A stretch of DNA of 64,000 nucleotides from CAJPPJ01 sp963545265 (lineage in GTDB: Bacteria > Bacillota_I > Bacilli_A > RF39 > UBA660), in the NCBI GenBank assembly GCA_963545265.1, contig CAUUHY010000003.1, positions 47,316 through 111,315 of the forward strand, in the 5' to 3' direction. The notes below the pieces were generated by a model. The model saw only the letters and a program-made list of their open reading frames with translations. It was not told where the DNA came from and made no database searches. This document shows, piece after piece, positions 36,672 through 44,439 of this stretch (position 1 is its first letter; the number at the start of each line of letters is the position of its first letter). The translations under genes and the position numbers were made by a program.

Positions 36672-37451
36672 ATGAAAACAAGAATAATAAGTGCTTTAGT
36701 AATGACACTCTTATTTGTGCCACTACTTTTTATAGGAGGAGAATATTTTAAAATAGTAGTTAGTTTGCTTGGAATATTTGCAACAAGAGAACTTCTTAAT
36801 TCTAAAGGAAAAAATATGTTAAACATATTTAAAGTAATAGCATATATTTTTACGTTTATAATTATATATTTTACAAACGGTTTATTAGATTATAGATTTA
36901 TAATGTTATTTTTATTAATTATGTTAGTAATTCCTTTATTTAGTAAAGAAAAAGAGTTTAATGTAGAAGATGCATTTTTTTTAATATCTGCAGTTCTTTT
37001 AACATCGCTACCTTTGAGATATTTCTTAAATATAAGATCTGAAAGACTTGGACTTGCAATCTATCTTGTACTTATTCCTATAATTACAGATTCTTTTGCA
37101 TATATAACAGGAAGTTTAGTTGGAAAACATAAGTTAATTGAAAGAATATCACCTAAGAAAACAGTAGAAGGTGCAATAGGTGGTTTTGTAGCTGCTAGTA
37201 TATTTTGTACTATGTTTTATGTGGTAGTTATTAATACTCGTGCAAATATGGTTGTTATTTTGTTAGCAACAATGTTTTTATCAATTGTTTCTCAACTTGG
37301 GGATTTAGTGTTCTCATCTATTAAAAGATATTTTAATATTAAAGATTTTTCTAAATTAATACCAGGGCATGGAGGAATATTAGATAGAATAGATTCATTA
37401 ATATTTGTAATTATTGGATATAGTATACTTATATTTGGAGGACTTATATGA
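36672..37451 (+). CDS. cdsA: Phosphatidate cytidylyltransferase CdsA
   Basis: CdsA makes CDP-diacylglycerol from CTP and phosphatidic acid, the entry to phospholipid synthesis. The 259-residue membrane protein has about seven to eight hydrophobic segments and the family signature near the C-terminus: SQLGDLVFSSIKR followed by KLIPGHGGILDRIDSL. DSFAYITGSLVGKH precedes it. The end overlaps rseP by four bases (ATGA), the common cdsA-rseP pair. A TATAAT-like box and GGAGAT site lie just upstream. Confidence 0.96.
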   Translation: MKTRIISALVMTLLFVPLLFIGGEYFKIVVSLLGIFATRELLNSKGKNMLNIFKVIAYIFTFIIIYFTNGLLDYRFIMLFLLIMLVIPLFSKEKEFNVEDAFFLISAVLLTSLPLRYFLNIRSERLGLAIYLVLIPIITDSFAYITGSLVGKHKLIERISPKKTVEGAIGGFVAASIFCTMFYVVVINTRANMVVILLATMFLSIVSQLGDLVFSSIKRYFNIKDFSKLIPGHGGILDRIDSLIFVIIGYSILIFGGLI

Positions 37452-38503
37452 ATTTAATATATTTTCTACTTATTTTAGGAGTTATTGTACTAGTTCATGA
37501 ATTTGGTCATTTTATAATGGCTAAGATTTTTAAAGTATATGTATTTGAATTTGCGATAGGTATGGGACCTAAAATATTTGAAATAAAAGGTAAAGAAACA
37601 GTTTATAGTATTAGACTTTTACCACTTGGAGGATTTGTTTCTTTAGCGGGAGAAGAAGATCAATTAGAAAAATCTAAAGATATACCAGAAGATAGACTTT
37701 TAAATAACAAAAAAATATATCAAAGATTCTTAATAATGGTATTTGGAGTAGTAAATAACTTCATCTTAGCATTTTTAATATTCTTTATGATATTTTTATT
37801 TAATGGAAGTCCTAGTCAAAGTACTAAAATAGTAGATGTAGAAAAAGATACACCAGCATACTATTCTGGACTTATGAAAAATGATACTATTGTTGGAATA
37901 AACTATGATAAAGTAACTACTCAAGACGATATAAATCTAATTATGTTTTTAAATCCAAATGAAAAATTAACTTTTGTAGTTAGAAGAAATGAAAAGATAG
38001 AGTTTATTACTGTTACACCAGAGAAAATAAAAGAAAAAATAGATGGTAAAGAAATAGAAAGATATAGATATGGTATATCTTTAAATACAAAAAAAGAAAC
38101 AGGATTTGTTAATGCTATTAAAAATTCATATTTGAAAATTAAATCTAATGTAAAAAGTATAATAAAGGTTTTTCAAATGTTATTTAAAGGTAAACTTGGA
38201 ATAAATGCATTTTCTGGTCCGGTTGGAATATATAATGTAGTAAAAGATCAAAATAAAACAAATGGATTAATTGGTCTTGTATTCTTAACTGCAGTACTAA
38301 GTATTAATGTAGGATTTTTAAATTTACTACCATTTCCAATATTTGATGGTGGTAAAATATTTTTCTTAATTATAGAAAAATTATTTAATAAGAAAGTTAA
38401 TCCTAAAATTGAATTAACTTTAAGTTTAATATTTGCAGTAATTCTTATAATATTTACTATTTATATAACGGGAATAGATATATGGAAAATGATAAAAAAA
38501 TAG
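37448..38503 (+). CDS. rseP: Site-2 intramembrane metalloprotease RseP
   Basis: A zinc protease of the M50 family that cuts membrane-anchored regulators and leader peptides. The active site HEFGH (residues 17-21) lies in the first membrane helix. A single PDZ domain follows (about residues 115-200), and the third zinc ligand is in the conserved LNLLPFPIFDGGK near the C-terminal helices. The length of 351 is normal for the short Firmicute form. It is translationally coupled to cdsA. Confidence 0.96.
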   Translation: MNLIYFLLILGVIVLVHEFGHFIMAKIFKVYVFEFAIGMGPKIFEIKGKETVYSIRLLPLGGFVSLAGEEDQLEKSKDIPEDRLLNNKKIYQRFLIMVFGVVNNFILAFLIFFMIFLFNGSPSQSTKIVDVEKDTPAYYSGLMKNDTIVGINYDKVTTQDDINLIMFLNPNEKLTFVVRRNEKIEFITVTPEKIKEKIDGKEIERYRYGISLNTKKETGFVNAIKNSYLKIKSNVKSIIKVFQMLFKGKLGINAFSGPVGIYNVVKDQNKTNGLIGLVFLTAVLSINVGFLNLLPFPIFDGGKIFFLIIEKLFNKKVNPKIELTLSLIFAVILIIFTIYITGIDIWKMIKK

Positions 38504-38631
38504 AAAAATTTGTAAACTATAATGAGTATTGTGAAGAAAATGAAGAAAAAATTAGCAAATTAGATATAAATAATATTATTTTTTTGATTATTATGTTAAT
38601 ATTTTTATTGTTAATTTATTTAAATGTTTGA
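38482..38631 (+). CDS. Small single-helix membrane protein overlapping rseP
   Basis: A 49-residue frame starts at ATG 38482 inside the last codons of rseP and ends in TGA. It has a charged N-terminal half (rich in Glu, Lys, Asn) and one strong membrane helix (about residues 31-48). The overlap and the coding look support a real gene, but no Shine-Dalgarno is obvious, so translation would depend on coupling. It resembles SecE only in having one helix near rpmG; no SecE motif is present. Confidence 0.5.
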   Translation: MENDKKIEKFVNYNEYCEENEEKISKLDINNIIFLIIMLIFLLLIYLNV

Positions 38632-38655
38632 AAAAATGCTTATGTTTGTTATAAT
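38628..38655 (+). promoter_or_regulatory. Promoter of rpmG-efp
   Basis: TTGAAA (38628-38633), a 16-base spacer and TATAAT (38650-38655). A strong AGGAGG ribosome-binding site follows before the rpmG ATG. Confidence 0.83.
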
Positions 38656-38682
38656 ATAAAGCAGTATTAGGAGGAAAAAATT

Positions 38683-38847
38683 ATGGCAAAGAATGAAAAT
38701 AGACAACTTAAAACATTTTATTGTGATGAATGTAAAGAAGAAAACTATAGATTAGAAAAAAATGTTAAAAATACAGTAGATAGATTAGAATTAAATAAAT
38801 ATTGTCCAAGATGTCAAAAACATACAAAACATAAAGAAAAGAAATAG
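38683..38847 (+). CDS. rpmG: Large ribosomal subunit protein bL33
   Basis: A 54-residue ribosomal protein. It keeps the zinc-binding form with two CxxC pairs (YCDEC near residue 14 and YCPRC near residue 41) and the KYCPRCQKHTKHKEKK ending typical of bL33. It stands between rseP and efp rather than before secE-nusG. Ribosome-binding site AGGAGG, seven bases from the ATG. Confidence 0.95.
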   Translation: MAKNENRQLKTFYCDECKEENYRLEKNVKNTVDRLELNKYCPRCQKHTKHKEKK

Positions 38848-38855
38848 GATAAGAA

Positions 38856-39413
38856 ATGATAAATATAAACGATGTAAGAAGCGGTATGTGTATTAAATAT
38901 AACGATGGATTATATTTAGTATTAGATCAACAACATGTAAAACCTGGAAAAGGATCAGCTTTTGTAAGAACTAAATTAAAAAATGTTCATACAGGAGCAA
39001 ATATAGATGTTACTTTTAATGCAGGTATAAAAGTTGAAAAAGCTATTTTAAATAAAAAAGAAATGCAATATTTATATAATTCTGGTGATGATTATATTTT
39101 TATGGATATGGAAGACTATTCACAAATAGAAGTAAAAAAAGAAACACTAGGAAATACTGTAAATTATTTAAAAGAAAATTTAGAAATTATTATGCAATTT
39201 TATAATTCAGACATAGTAGGAATTATATTACCAGATAAAATTAGTTTTAAAATAACTAGTACAGAACAAGCTGTAAAAGGTAATACATCTTCTGGTGCTA
39301 TGAAAGATGCAGTAATTGAAACAGGGCTTACTGTTAAAGTTCCAATCTTTATATCAGAAGGTGAAGAAATTATTGTGTCTACTGAAGACGGAAAATATGT
39401 ATCAAGAGCTTAA
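38856..39413 (+). CDS. efp: Translation elongation factor P
   Basis: EF-P relieves ribosome stalling at proline runs. The 185 residues form three beta barrels: KOW-like N-terminal domain, OB domain II, and OB domain III with the C-terminal signature region KITSTEQAVKGNTS...ETGLTVKVPIFI. The modification loop reads KPGKGSAF with Lys32 at the tip, the position modified in Bacillus. It lies eight bases after rpmG and is followed by a strong terminator. Confidence 0.97.
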   Translation: MININDVRSGMCIKYNDGLYLVLDQQHVKPGKGSAFVRTKLKNVHTGANIDVTFNAGIKVEKAILNKKEMQYLYNSGDDYIFMDMEDYSQIEVKKETLGNTVNYLKENLEIIMQFYNSDIVGIILPDKISFKITSTEQAVKGNTSSGAMKDAVIETGLTVKVPIFISEGEEIIVSTEDGKYVSRA

Positions 39414-39440
39414 ATACAAAATATTATTTTGTATTTTTTT
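39412..39440 (+). terminator. Terminator after efp
   Basis: The stem AAATACAAAAT/ATTTTGTATTT with a short loop runs into seven T. The efp stop codon TAA lies at the edge of the hairpin. Confidence 0.9.
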
Positions 39441-39482
39441 TATGTTTATATTAATATTTATATAGTAGGAGAGATAAATAAT

Positions 39483-39812
39483 ATGAATATAAATAATTTT
39501 AATAAATTTAAAAATCCTTTAAATAATAGTTTTAGCTTTAAAGTACAAAATAAAAATATGAATTATAATAATAATGCCAATAAGACGAGTTTAGGTTTTA
39601 ATAGTCTAAACGAGTTAAAAAAGAACTCTTTAAATACTAATACACTTGATAATCAAAAACACTTAGAGAATAGTGTTAATTCTTTTAATATAAGAAAACC
39701 AAAAGAAGAAGATATATTTAAAAGTAATCATTTTTCTTCTATTGATGTTATGGATGAATCTGGAAGAAATATAATTCAAACAGAAATGAGAAATAAAGGA
39801 AGTAATTGGTAA
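39483..39812 (+). CDS. Asparagine-rich low-complexity protein
   Basis: A 109-residue protein rich in Asn, Lys and Ser, probably disordered, without signal peptide or known motif. I start at ATG 39483 because AGGAGAG lies nine bases upstream; the longer frame from 39429 runs through the efp terminator. The last 40 residues (KPKEEDIFKSNHFSSIDVMD) are less biased and could bind a partner. It stands alone between two terminators. Confidence 0.65.
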   Translation: MNINNFNKFKNPLNNSFSFKVQNKNMNYNNNANKTSLGFNSLNELKKNSLNTNTLDNQKHLENSVNSFNIRKPKEEDIFKSNHFSSIDVMDESGRNIIQTEMRNKGSNW

Positions 39813-39813
39813 A

Positions 39814-39846
39814 ATAAAAAAATCTAGTTTTAAACTAGATTTTTTT
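39814..39846. terminator. Bidirectional terminator between convergent genes
   Basis: The palindrome AAATCTAGTTTAAACTAGATTT (with A-run on the left and T-run on the right) can end transcription from both sides. Confidence 0.9.
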
Positions 39847-40432
39847 ATTTATTACAATCATTACAAATTTTTATTTGTTCTATAGAACTTTTTAATTTTT
39901 CATTTAAAGCATTTATCTTTTCGTCAGTCCAATATGTTAATGGATCTACTTTATCTTTAGATAAATCAGATGTTTCATCATCTGTTTCAAGAATTTTTCC
40001 ATCTTTTGCTATCAGTAAAAAAGGTACGAATATTCTTTTATTTCCTAAATCATCATTTTTTAATCTATCTTTTAGTAAATTAACTAACTCTTGATATTTT
40101 TTGCTATTATTTTTTCTATCTTCTCTAATATCTAAATAGTATACTAATTGAAGAGAATTCTTTTTAGCTATATTATCTATTACTTTAACATATTGTTGAC
40201 ACCATATACATTCTTTATAACCAATAAATAAAGCAGCATTTCCTTTTTTAACTAAGTTAATAGCGGTATCAATATCAATAATCTTAAATACGTTATCTTT
40301 TGATAACTTTGTATAAGTATTAGAAAGATTGCTTCTTGCTTTAACTTCTTTATCGAAGTATTCGTATATGAAAAAAGACGCTAGAGTAGATAATATTAAT
40401 ATAGTTACAAATAATATAATATTTTTTTTCAT
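39845..40432 (-). CDS. Membrane-anchored thioredoxin-like protein
   Basis: A 195-residue protein with an N-terminal membrane segment (residues 4-24) and an outward-facing thioredoxin-like domain. The active site reads ECIWCQQ (Cys75 and Cys78), followed by a helix and the strand LVYYLDI. VPFLLIAKDG supplies the cis-proline and the next strand. The C-terminus carries another CNDC pair. It probably reduces or makes disulphides in exported proteins, such as the cysteine-bearing surface proteins of this genome. It lies on the minus strand with a GGAGGAATT site and a TATAAT -10 at 40452-40457. Confidence 0.82.
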   Translation of the reverse strand: MKKNIILFVTILILSTLASFFIYEYFDKEVKARSNLSNTYTKLSKDNVFKIIDIDTAINLVKKGNAALFIGYKECIWCQQYVKVIDNIAKKNSLQLVYYLDIREDRKNNSKKYQELVNLLKDRLKNDDLGNKRIFVPFLLIAKDGKILETDDETSDLSKDKVDPLTYWTDEKINALNEKLKSSIEQIKICNDCNK

Positions 40433-40470
40433 AATTCCTCCTTATGTTAGTATTATAACATTTTTAGATA

Positions 40471-40499
40471 AAAAGAAAAACTTCTATAAATAGAAGTTT
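40471..40499 (-). terminator. Terminator of the tRNA cluster
   Basis: On the minus strand AAACTTCTA/TAGAAGTTT with a four-base loop is followed by a T-rich tail, just after the tRNA-Glu gene. Confidence 0.85.
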
Positions 40500-40510
40500 A
40501 AATTTTAAAA

Positions 40511-40586
40511 TGGTGACCAGTACGGGATTTGAACCCGTGAATGCTGCCGTGAAAGGGCAGTGTGTTAACCGCTTCACCAACTGGCC
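40511..40586 (-). tRNA. tRNA-Glu (UUC)
   Basis: The minus strand folds as a full cloverleaf: acceptor GGCCAGT/ACTGGTC, anticodon loop CTTTCAC between CTGCC and GGCAG, T-loop GGTTCAAATCC, and an encoded CCA. Confidence 0.96.
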
Positions 40587-40588
40587 GA

Positions 40589-40665
40589 TGGCGCCTCAAC
40601 TAGGACTCGAACCTAGGACCCTCTGATTAACAGTCAGATGCTCTAACCAACTGAGCTATTGAGGC
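40589..40665 (-). tRNA. tRNA-Asn (GUU)
   Basis: The acceptor GCCTCAA/TTGAGGC, D-arm AGCTCAGTTGGTTAGAGC, anticodon loop CTGTTAA and T-loop GGTTCGAGTCC are all present, with discriminator G and encoded CCA. It is two bases from tRNA-Glu. Confidence 0.96.
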
Positions 40666-40685
40666 ATAATAGTAAACAAATAAAA

Positions 40686-40762
40686 TGGTGGGCCTGGAAG
40701 GACTCGAACCTTCGACCTCTCGCTTATCAGACGAACGCTCTAACCACCTGAGCTACAAGCCC
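40686..40762 (-). tRNA. tRNA-Ile (GAU)
   Basis: The acceptor GGGCTTG/CAGGCCC, anticodon loop CTGATAA, T-loop GGTTCGAGTCC and encoded CCA give a complete tRNA. It is the first gene of the three-tRNA transcript. Confidence 0.96.
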
Positions 40763-40883
40763 GAATAATTTCTTCACTACTCCTAAAGAATATACTAAAT
40801 TTTCTAAAAAAGCAATACAAAAATTAAAAAATTTTATTTTTTTTGATTTTATGTTATATTTTAGATGATTGAGGAAGAATTTT

Positions 40884-42167
40884 ATGAAATTTATCAGTAA
40901 TATAAATGAAGAAAAATATGAAGAATTTATGAAGAAAAATGACTTTGCTCATTTTATGCAAAGTTATAGATGGGGGAAGTTTCAAGAAAAAGCTACTAAA
41001 AGAAAAGCGTATTATTTAGGAGTAGTAGATGATAAGGATAATCTTTTATTTGCATGCATGGGGCTAAAGAAAAATTTATATTTAGGTTATTCTTATTTAT
41101 ATTTACCTAGAGCATTTTGTACAGATTATAAAAATAAGGATTTGTTAGAATTTTTTATAAAAGAAATAAAAAGTTTTTGTAAAAAAGAAAAAATTATATT
41201 TTTAAAAATAGATCCAGCGTTTATATTAAATAAAGTATCAAATGATGAAAAGAAAATAGAAAAAAATAATGATAAAGAGAGTTTTTTTAAAACTTTAACG
41301 TCTTTAGGATTTATTTCTTTAGGTCTTAATAAATTGTTTGAAAGTGCTCAACCTAGATTTACATATAGAATAGATTTAACTAAAAGTGAAGAAGAAATAG
41401 TTAATAACTTTTCTAAGACATTGAAGAAAAGAATTAAAAAGAGCGAAAACTTCGATATTGAAATAAAAGAGGGAGACTTTAACGATATAGAAGAATTTTA
41501 TCGTCTTATGAGACTTACAGAAGAAAGAAAGACTTTTATTCAACATGATATAACTTATTATCAAAATTTATTTGAAATATATAACGAGGGCGAATATAAA
41601 GTAAAATTATATAAAGCTTATGTTTATCCAAAAAAAGTTATTAAGAATTATGAAGATAAGATAAAAAGATTGAATCAAGAAATAGAAGAGTTAAAAACTC
41701 ATGATAATTATAAGAAAAATTATATGAATGAACTTCTAAAACAAATAGAAGATAGTAAAAATTATATAAAAGAATATAATGAAGTATTAGAAAAATTTAA
41801 GAAAGATAAAATTATCTTAAATGCACATATAATAATTTACTATAAAGATATGTGTTGGGCTTTATATGCCGGAAATGAAACAGTATTACTTGATTCATGT
41901 TCTAATTATGGACTTTATAAATATCATATATTAGATGCAAAAAAGAATGGATGTAAGTTCTATGATAATTTTGGAGCAGTATCACTTGAAAAGAAAGATC
42001 ATCCTTTATTTGGTTTAAATACTATGAAACAAAGTTTTGGTGGTGATTTTTATGAATTTAGTGGTGAATTAGACTTAGTTATAAATAAAACTTTATATTT
42101 AATATTTAAGCTTTTAATACCTATAAGAAGAAAAATAAAATATTTTTTCTTAAGTAAGAAAAAATAA
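40884..42167 (+). CDS. FemAB-family peptidoglycan bridge aminoacyltransferase
   Basis: FemX/MurM-type enzymes add amino acids from aminoacyl-tRNA to the lipid-linked wall precursor. The 427 residues show two GNAT-like domains: the first with FAHFMQSYRWGKFQE near the start and the paired strands ending YLYLPRAF, the second near the C-terminus with ALYAGNE and KFYDNFGAV. The two-helix coiled-coil arm typical of FemA lies at about residues 255-310 (KIKRLNQEIEELK). I use ATG 40884 after GAGGAAG instead of an upstream TTG. The neighbouring tRNA genes are not alanine, serine or glycine types, so the added residue is not indicated. Confidence 0.88.
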   Translation: MKFISNINEEKYEEFMKKNDFAHFMQSYRWGKFQEKATKRKAYYLGVVDDKDNLLFACMGLKKNLYLGYSYLYLPRAFCTDYKNKDLLEFFIKEIKSFCKKEKIIFLKIDPAFILNKVSNDEKKIEKNNDKESFFKTLTSLGFISLGLNKLFESAQPRFTYRIDLTKSEEEIVNNFSKTLKKRIKKSENFDIEIKEGDFNDIEEFYRLMRLTEERKTFIQHDITYYQNLFEIYNEGEYKVKLYKAYVYPKKVIKNYEDKIKRLNQEIEELKTHDNYKKNYMNELLKQIEDSKNYIKEYNEVLEKFKKDKIILNAHIIIYYKDMCWALYAGNETVLLDSCSNYGLYKYHILDAKKNGCKFYDNFGAVSLEKKDHPLFGLNTMKQSFGGDFYEFSGELDLVINKTLYLIFKLLIPIRRKIKYFFLSKKK

Positions 42168-42251
42168 CTGTAAAAAATTGTAAAAATGATTTAAAATAAT
42201 AGCATAAAATAATAAAGTTTGATAAATTTAAGATAGTAGGGAGGAAATATA

Positions 42252-42557
42252 ATGGCAAACGAATACGGTATAGATTACCAATCAGCAGAACGTGGAGTTC
42301 ATGAATTAATAGAAGCGTCAAGTAACTTAAGTAATCTTGTTGGTGTAATAGGAACTGATGTTAATCAGTTTATAGGACAAGGTTGGGTAGGAACAGATGC
42401 AGATGCATACAAAAATTCATTAGATGGTTTAACTAAAGATCTTATAGCAGAAGCAGATAACATTACTAACTTTGCAAAACAAATTGAAGATACTGCACAA
42501 AGATATGCAGAAGATGAAAGAAGTAGAGCAACATCTGCACAAGGATTAAACAGTTAA
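42252..42557 (+). CDS. WXG100 family protein (EsxA-like)
   Basis: A 101-residue helical-hairpin protein, the usual size for substrates of the type VII (ESX/Yuk) secretion system. WVG at residues 45-47 is the WXG turn, and YAEDE (85-89) fits the YxxxD/E export signal. A strong GGGAGG site precedes the ATG. No EssC-type ATPase or EssB is near, so the secretion machine must be elsewhere. The next gene is its likely partner. Confidence 0.9.
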   Translation: MANEYGIDYQSAERGVHELIEASSNLSNLVGVIGTDVNQFIGQGWVGTDADAYKNSLDGLTKDLIAEADNITNFAKQIEDTAQRYAEDERSRATSAQGLNS

Positions 42558-42575
42558 TTAGGAGGGTATAAAATT

Positions 42576-42905
42576 ATGAATGGTGGAAAAACATTATTAG
42601 ATGTATCAGCAGTAGAAAGTTTTATTAGTAATTTAAATACTAAAAAAGATGAAATAGATACAGAATATGATAAAATGAAACGCGCAGCAGACGATTTAGC
42701 AAATGTTGCATTTAAAGGAGATGTTGTATCAAAAATAAATGAAGCAATGCAAATTATTGAAACAGATAAAGTACAAATCCAAAATATAGTTACAAGATTT
42801 GTAGATTTCTTACAAGATGTTAAGCAAAGAACTATCGAACGTGATCAAGAAGCAGCAAGAAGCATTTCAGAAGCATCTAATAATATTAGTCAAATAAAAA
42901 AATAA
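42576..42905 (+). CDS. WXG100-like partner without the WXG motif
   Basis: A 109-residue all-helical protein of the same plan as its neighbour: helix, turn with AFKGDVV near residue 47, long second helix. The tryptophan of WXG is replaced by phenylalanine (FKG). It lies 18 bases after the first WXG gene with its own GGAGG site, so the two probably form a heterodimer, as in EsxA/EsxB pairs. No clear YxxxD/E signal is present in this one. Confidence 0.8.
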   Translation: MNGGKTLLDVSAVESFISNLNTKKDEIDTEYDKMKRAADDLANVAFKGDVVSKINEAMQIIETDKVQIQNIVTRFVDFLQDVKQRTIERDQEAARSISEASNNISQIKK

Positions 42906-42915
42906 TAAAAAACGT

Positions 42916-42944
42916 TTGACATATATTCAAGTTTAATGTAGTAT
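42916..42944 (+). promoter_or_regulatory. Promoter of the infC operon
   Basis: TTGACA (42916-42921), a 17-base spacer and TAGTAT (42939-42944). Confidence 0.75.
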
Positions 42945-42949
42945 ATATA

Positions 42950-43075
42950 TGACTTAAAAAAGAAAGAGATGTACCTACATCCACCTGATTTTACATAAAG
43001 ATGGGTAAATGCTTTTAAATAAACTTGATTTTATTTATATGTATTTTAAAGTAGGTATTTATACCTACTTTTTTA
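42950..43075 (+). promoter_or_regulatory. infC leader with attenuator, L20-leader type
   Basis: A leader of about 125 bases ends in a strong terminator AAGTAGGTAT/ATACCTACTT (43049-43070) with six T, placed before infC and not after a gene. Upstream GTACCTAC (42971-42978) can pair with GTAGGTAT of the terminator's 5' arm, making an antiterminator. It can also fold locally as GATGT/ACATC. In Bacillus the infC-rpmI-rplT operon is controlled by L20 binding to such a leader. Confidence 0.75.
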
Positions 43076-43091
43076 TTGTTGGAGGTGTAAT

Positions 43092-43616
43092 ATCGCAAAA
43101 GATAGTAATGTTTGGTTAATAAACGAACAAATAAAAGTACCTGAAGTACTTGTTATAGGACCTAATGGAGAACATGTAGGTTTAAAAAAAGTAAATGATG
43201 CTTTAGTATTAGCTTCATATGCAGGACTTGATTTGGTCTTAATAAATGCTGGAGGAAATCCACCAGTTGCAAAAATTATAGATTACAACAAGTTTAGATA
43301 TGAAAGAATAAAAAAAGATAAAGATGCTAAGAAAAAACAAAAAGCTACGATATCTGAATTAAAAGAATTTAGATTATCACCTAATATAGATGTAGGAGAT
43401 ATTGAATTTAAGTTAAAAAATGTTAAAAAGTATTTAATTAAAGGAGATAGAATTAAACTTACTTTAAGATTTAAAGGAAGACAAATGGCTCATACAGATA
43501 TAGGGTTTCAAGTTATGCAAAATTTTGTTGATCAACTAGAAGATATAGCAAGTATAGAACAAAAAGCAAAATTAGAAGGTAGAACTATATCGATGATATT
43601 AGTACCCAAAAAATAA
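43092..43616 (+). CDS. infC: Translation initiation factor IF-3, ATC start
   Basis: IF-3 checks start-codon pairing and keeps 30S subunits free. There is no ATG, GTG or TTG at the proper start: the frame begins at ATC 43092, six bases after GGAGG, and gives 174 residues, the normal length, with the family opening VWLINEQIKVPEVLVIGPNGEHVG. Starting at the first TTG (43233) would remove most of the N-terminal domain. Rare AUU/AUC starts in infC are known to let IF-3 repress itself. The C-terminal domain carries KEFRLSPNIDVGD and KGRQMAHTDIG. Confidence 0.93.
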   Translation: MAKDSNVWLINEQIKVPEVLVIGPNGEHVGLKKVNDALVLASYAGLDLVLINAGGNPPVAKIIDYNKFRYERIKKDKDAKKKQKATISELKEFRLSPNIDVGDIEFKLKNVKKYLIKGDRIKLTLRFKGRQMAHTDIGFQVMQNFVDQLEDIASIEQKAKLEGRTISMILVPKK

Positions 43617-43629
43617 GGAGGAAATGAGT

Positions 43630-43818
43630 ATGCCAAAATTAAAAACACATAAAGGTGTAGCAAAAGTTCTAAAATCAAGAAAAGGTGGAACAATAACAAT
43701 TGGACATCCAGGACAAAGACATAATACTGGAAAAAAAGATTCTCAACACAATAGAAATATGAGAGAAAAAGGTTCTCTATCAAGAGCAGATAGAAGAAGA
43801 TTAAGAGATATTATATAA
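43630..43818 (+). CDS. rpmI: Large ribosomal subunit protein bL35
   Basis: A basic protein of 62 residues. I start at the second ATG (43630), eight bases after GGAGG, which gives the usual N-terminus MPKLKTHKG; an ATG at 43624 is too close to that site. The motif PGQRHNTGKK and the C-terminal RRRLRDII are as expected. It stands between infC and rplT. Confidence 0.95.
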   Translation: MPKLKTHKGVAKVLKSRKGGTITIGHPGQRHNTGKKDSQHNRNMREKGSLSRADRRRLRDII

Positions 43819-43828
43819 GGAGGAAGAA

Positions 43829-44356
43829 ATGGCAAGAGTTAAGAATAGTGTAGTAACAAGAGCTAGAAGAAAAAAAATCTTAAAAAGAGCTAAAGGTTTC
43901 TTTGGTAGCAAACATAGATTATGGAAAACTGCTAAAGAACAATTAATGAATAGTGGATTTTATGCTTTTAGAGATAGAAGAGCTAAGAAAAGAGACTTTA
44001 GAAAATTATGGATTCAAAGAATCAATGCAGCAGTAAGAATGTATGATATGTCTTATTCAAAATTTATGAGTGGTCTTAAAAAAGCTGGAGTTGATATTAA
44101 TAGAAAGATGCTTAGTGAAATAGCAATTATGGATGAAAAAGCATTTAAAGCATTAGTAGAAACATCTAAAAAAGGTTTAACAGAAAAAGTTGTTAAAGCT
44201 GAAGTAAAAGTAGAAAAAGAAGTTAAAGAAGAAAGAAAAGCTAGTTCTGATTTAGAAAGTAAAACTTTAAAAGAATTAAAAGAATTAGCAAAAGAAAAAA
44301 ATGTAGAAGGATATTCTACAATGAAAAAAGCTGAATTATTAGAAGCTTTAAAATAA
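43829..44356 (+). CDS. rplT: Large ribosomal subunit protein bL20 with Rho-N/SAP-like tail
   Basis: L20 is needed for early 50S assembly and represses its own operon in Bacillus. Residues 1-118 are a normal L20 (ARVKNSVVTRARRKKILK, GFYAFRDRRAKKRDFRKLWI). The protein continues for about 57 residues: a Lys/Glu linker (119-140) and a helical motif TLKELKELAKEKNVEGYSTM (from about 147) ending in KKAELLEALK. This matches the Rho N-terminal/SAP helix-extended loop pattern. The same kind of tail ends S2 in the next operon. Usual L20 is 115-120 residues. Confidence 0.95.
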   Translation: MARVKNSVVTRARRKKILKRAKGFFGSKHRLWKTAKEQLMNSGFYAFRDRRAKKRDFRKLWIQRINAAVRMYDMSYSKFMSGLKKAGVDINRKMLSEIAIMDEKAFKALVETSKKGLTEKVVKAEVKVEKEVKEERKASSDLESKTLKELKELAKEKNVEGYSTMKKAELLEALK

Positions 44357-44439
44357 GCATATTAAGGAATTGTTTATACCTAGTGCCTAAAAGGTGGATA
44401 AATAGAACTTGATAGAAGAAAAACGAAAGGAAAATAAAA

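Noticed and set aside
38482..38631. SecE
   Set aside because: It is close to rpmG and has one membrane helix, but lacks the SecE sequence around the helix and nusG does not follow.
40869..40883. TTG start for the FemAB-family gene
   Set aside because: The TTG overlaps the GAGGAAG ribosome-binding site; ATG 40884 is at the right distance.
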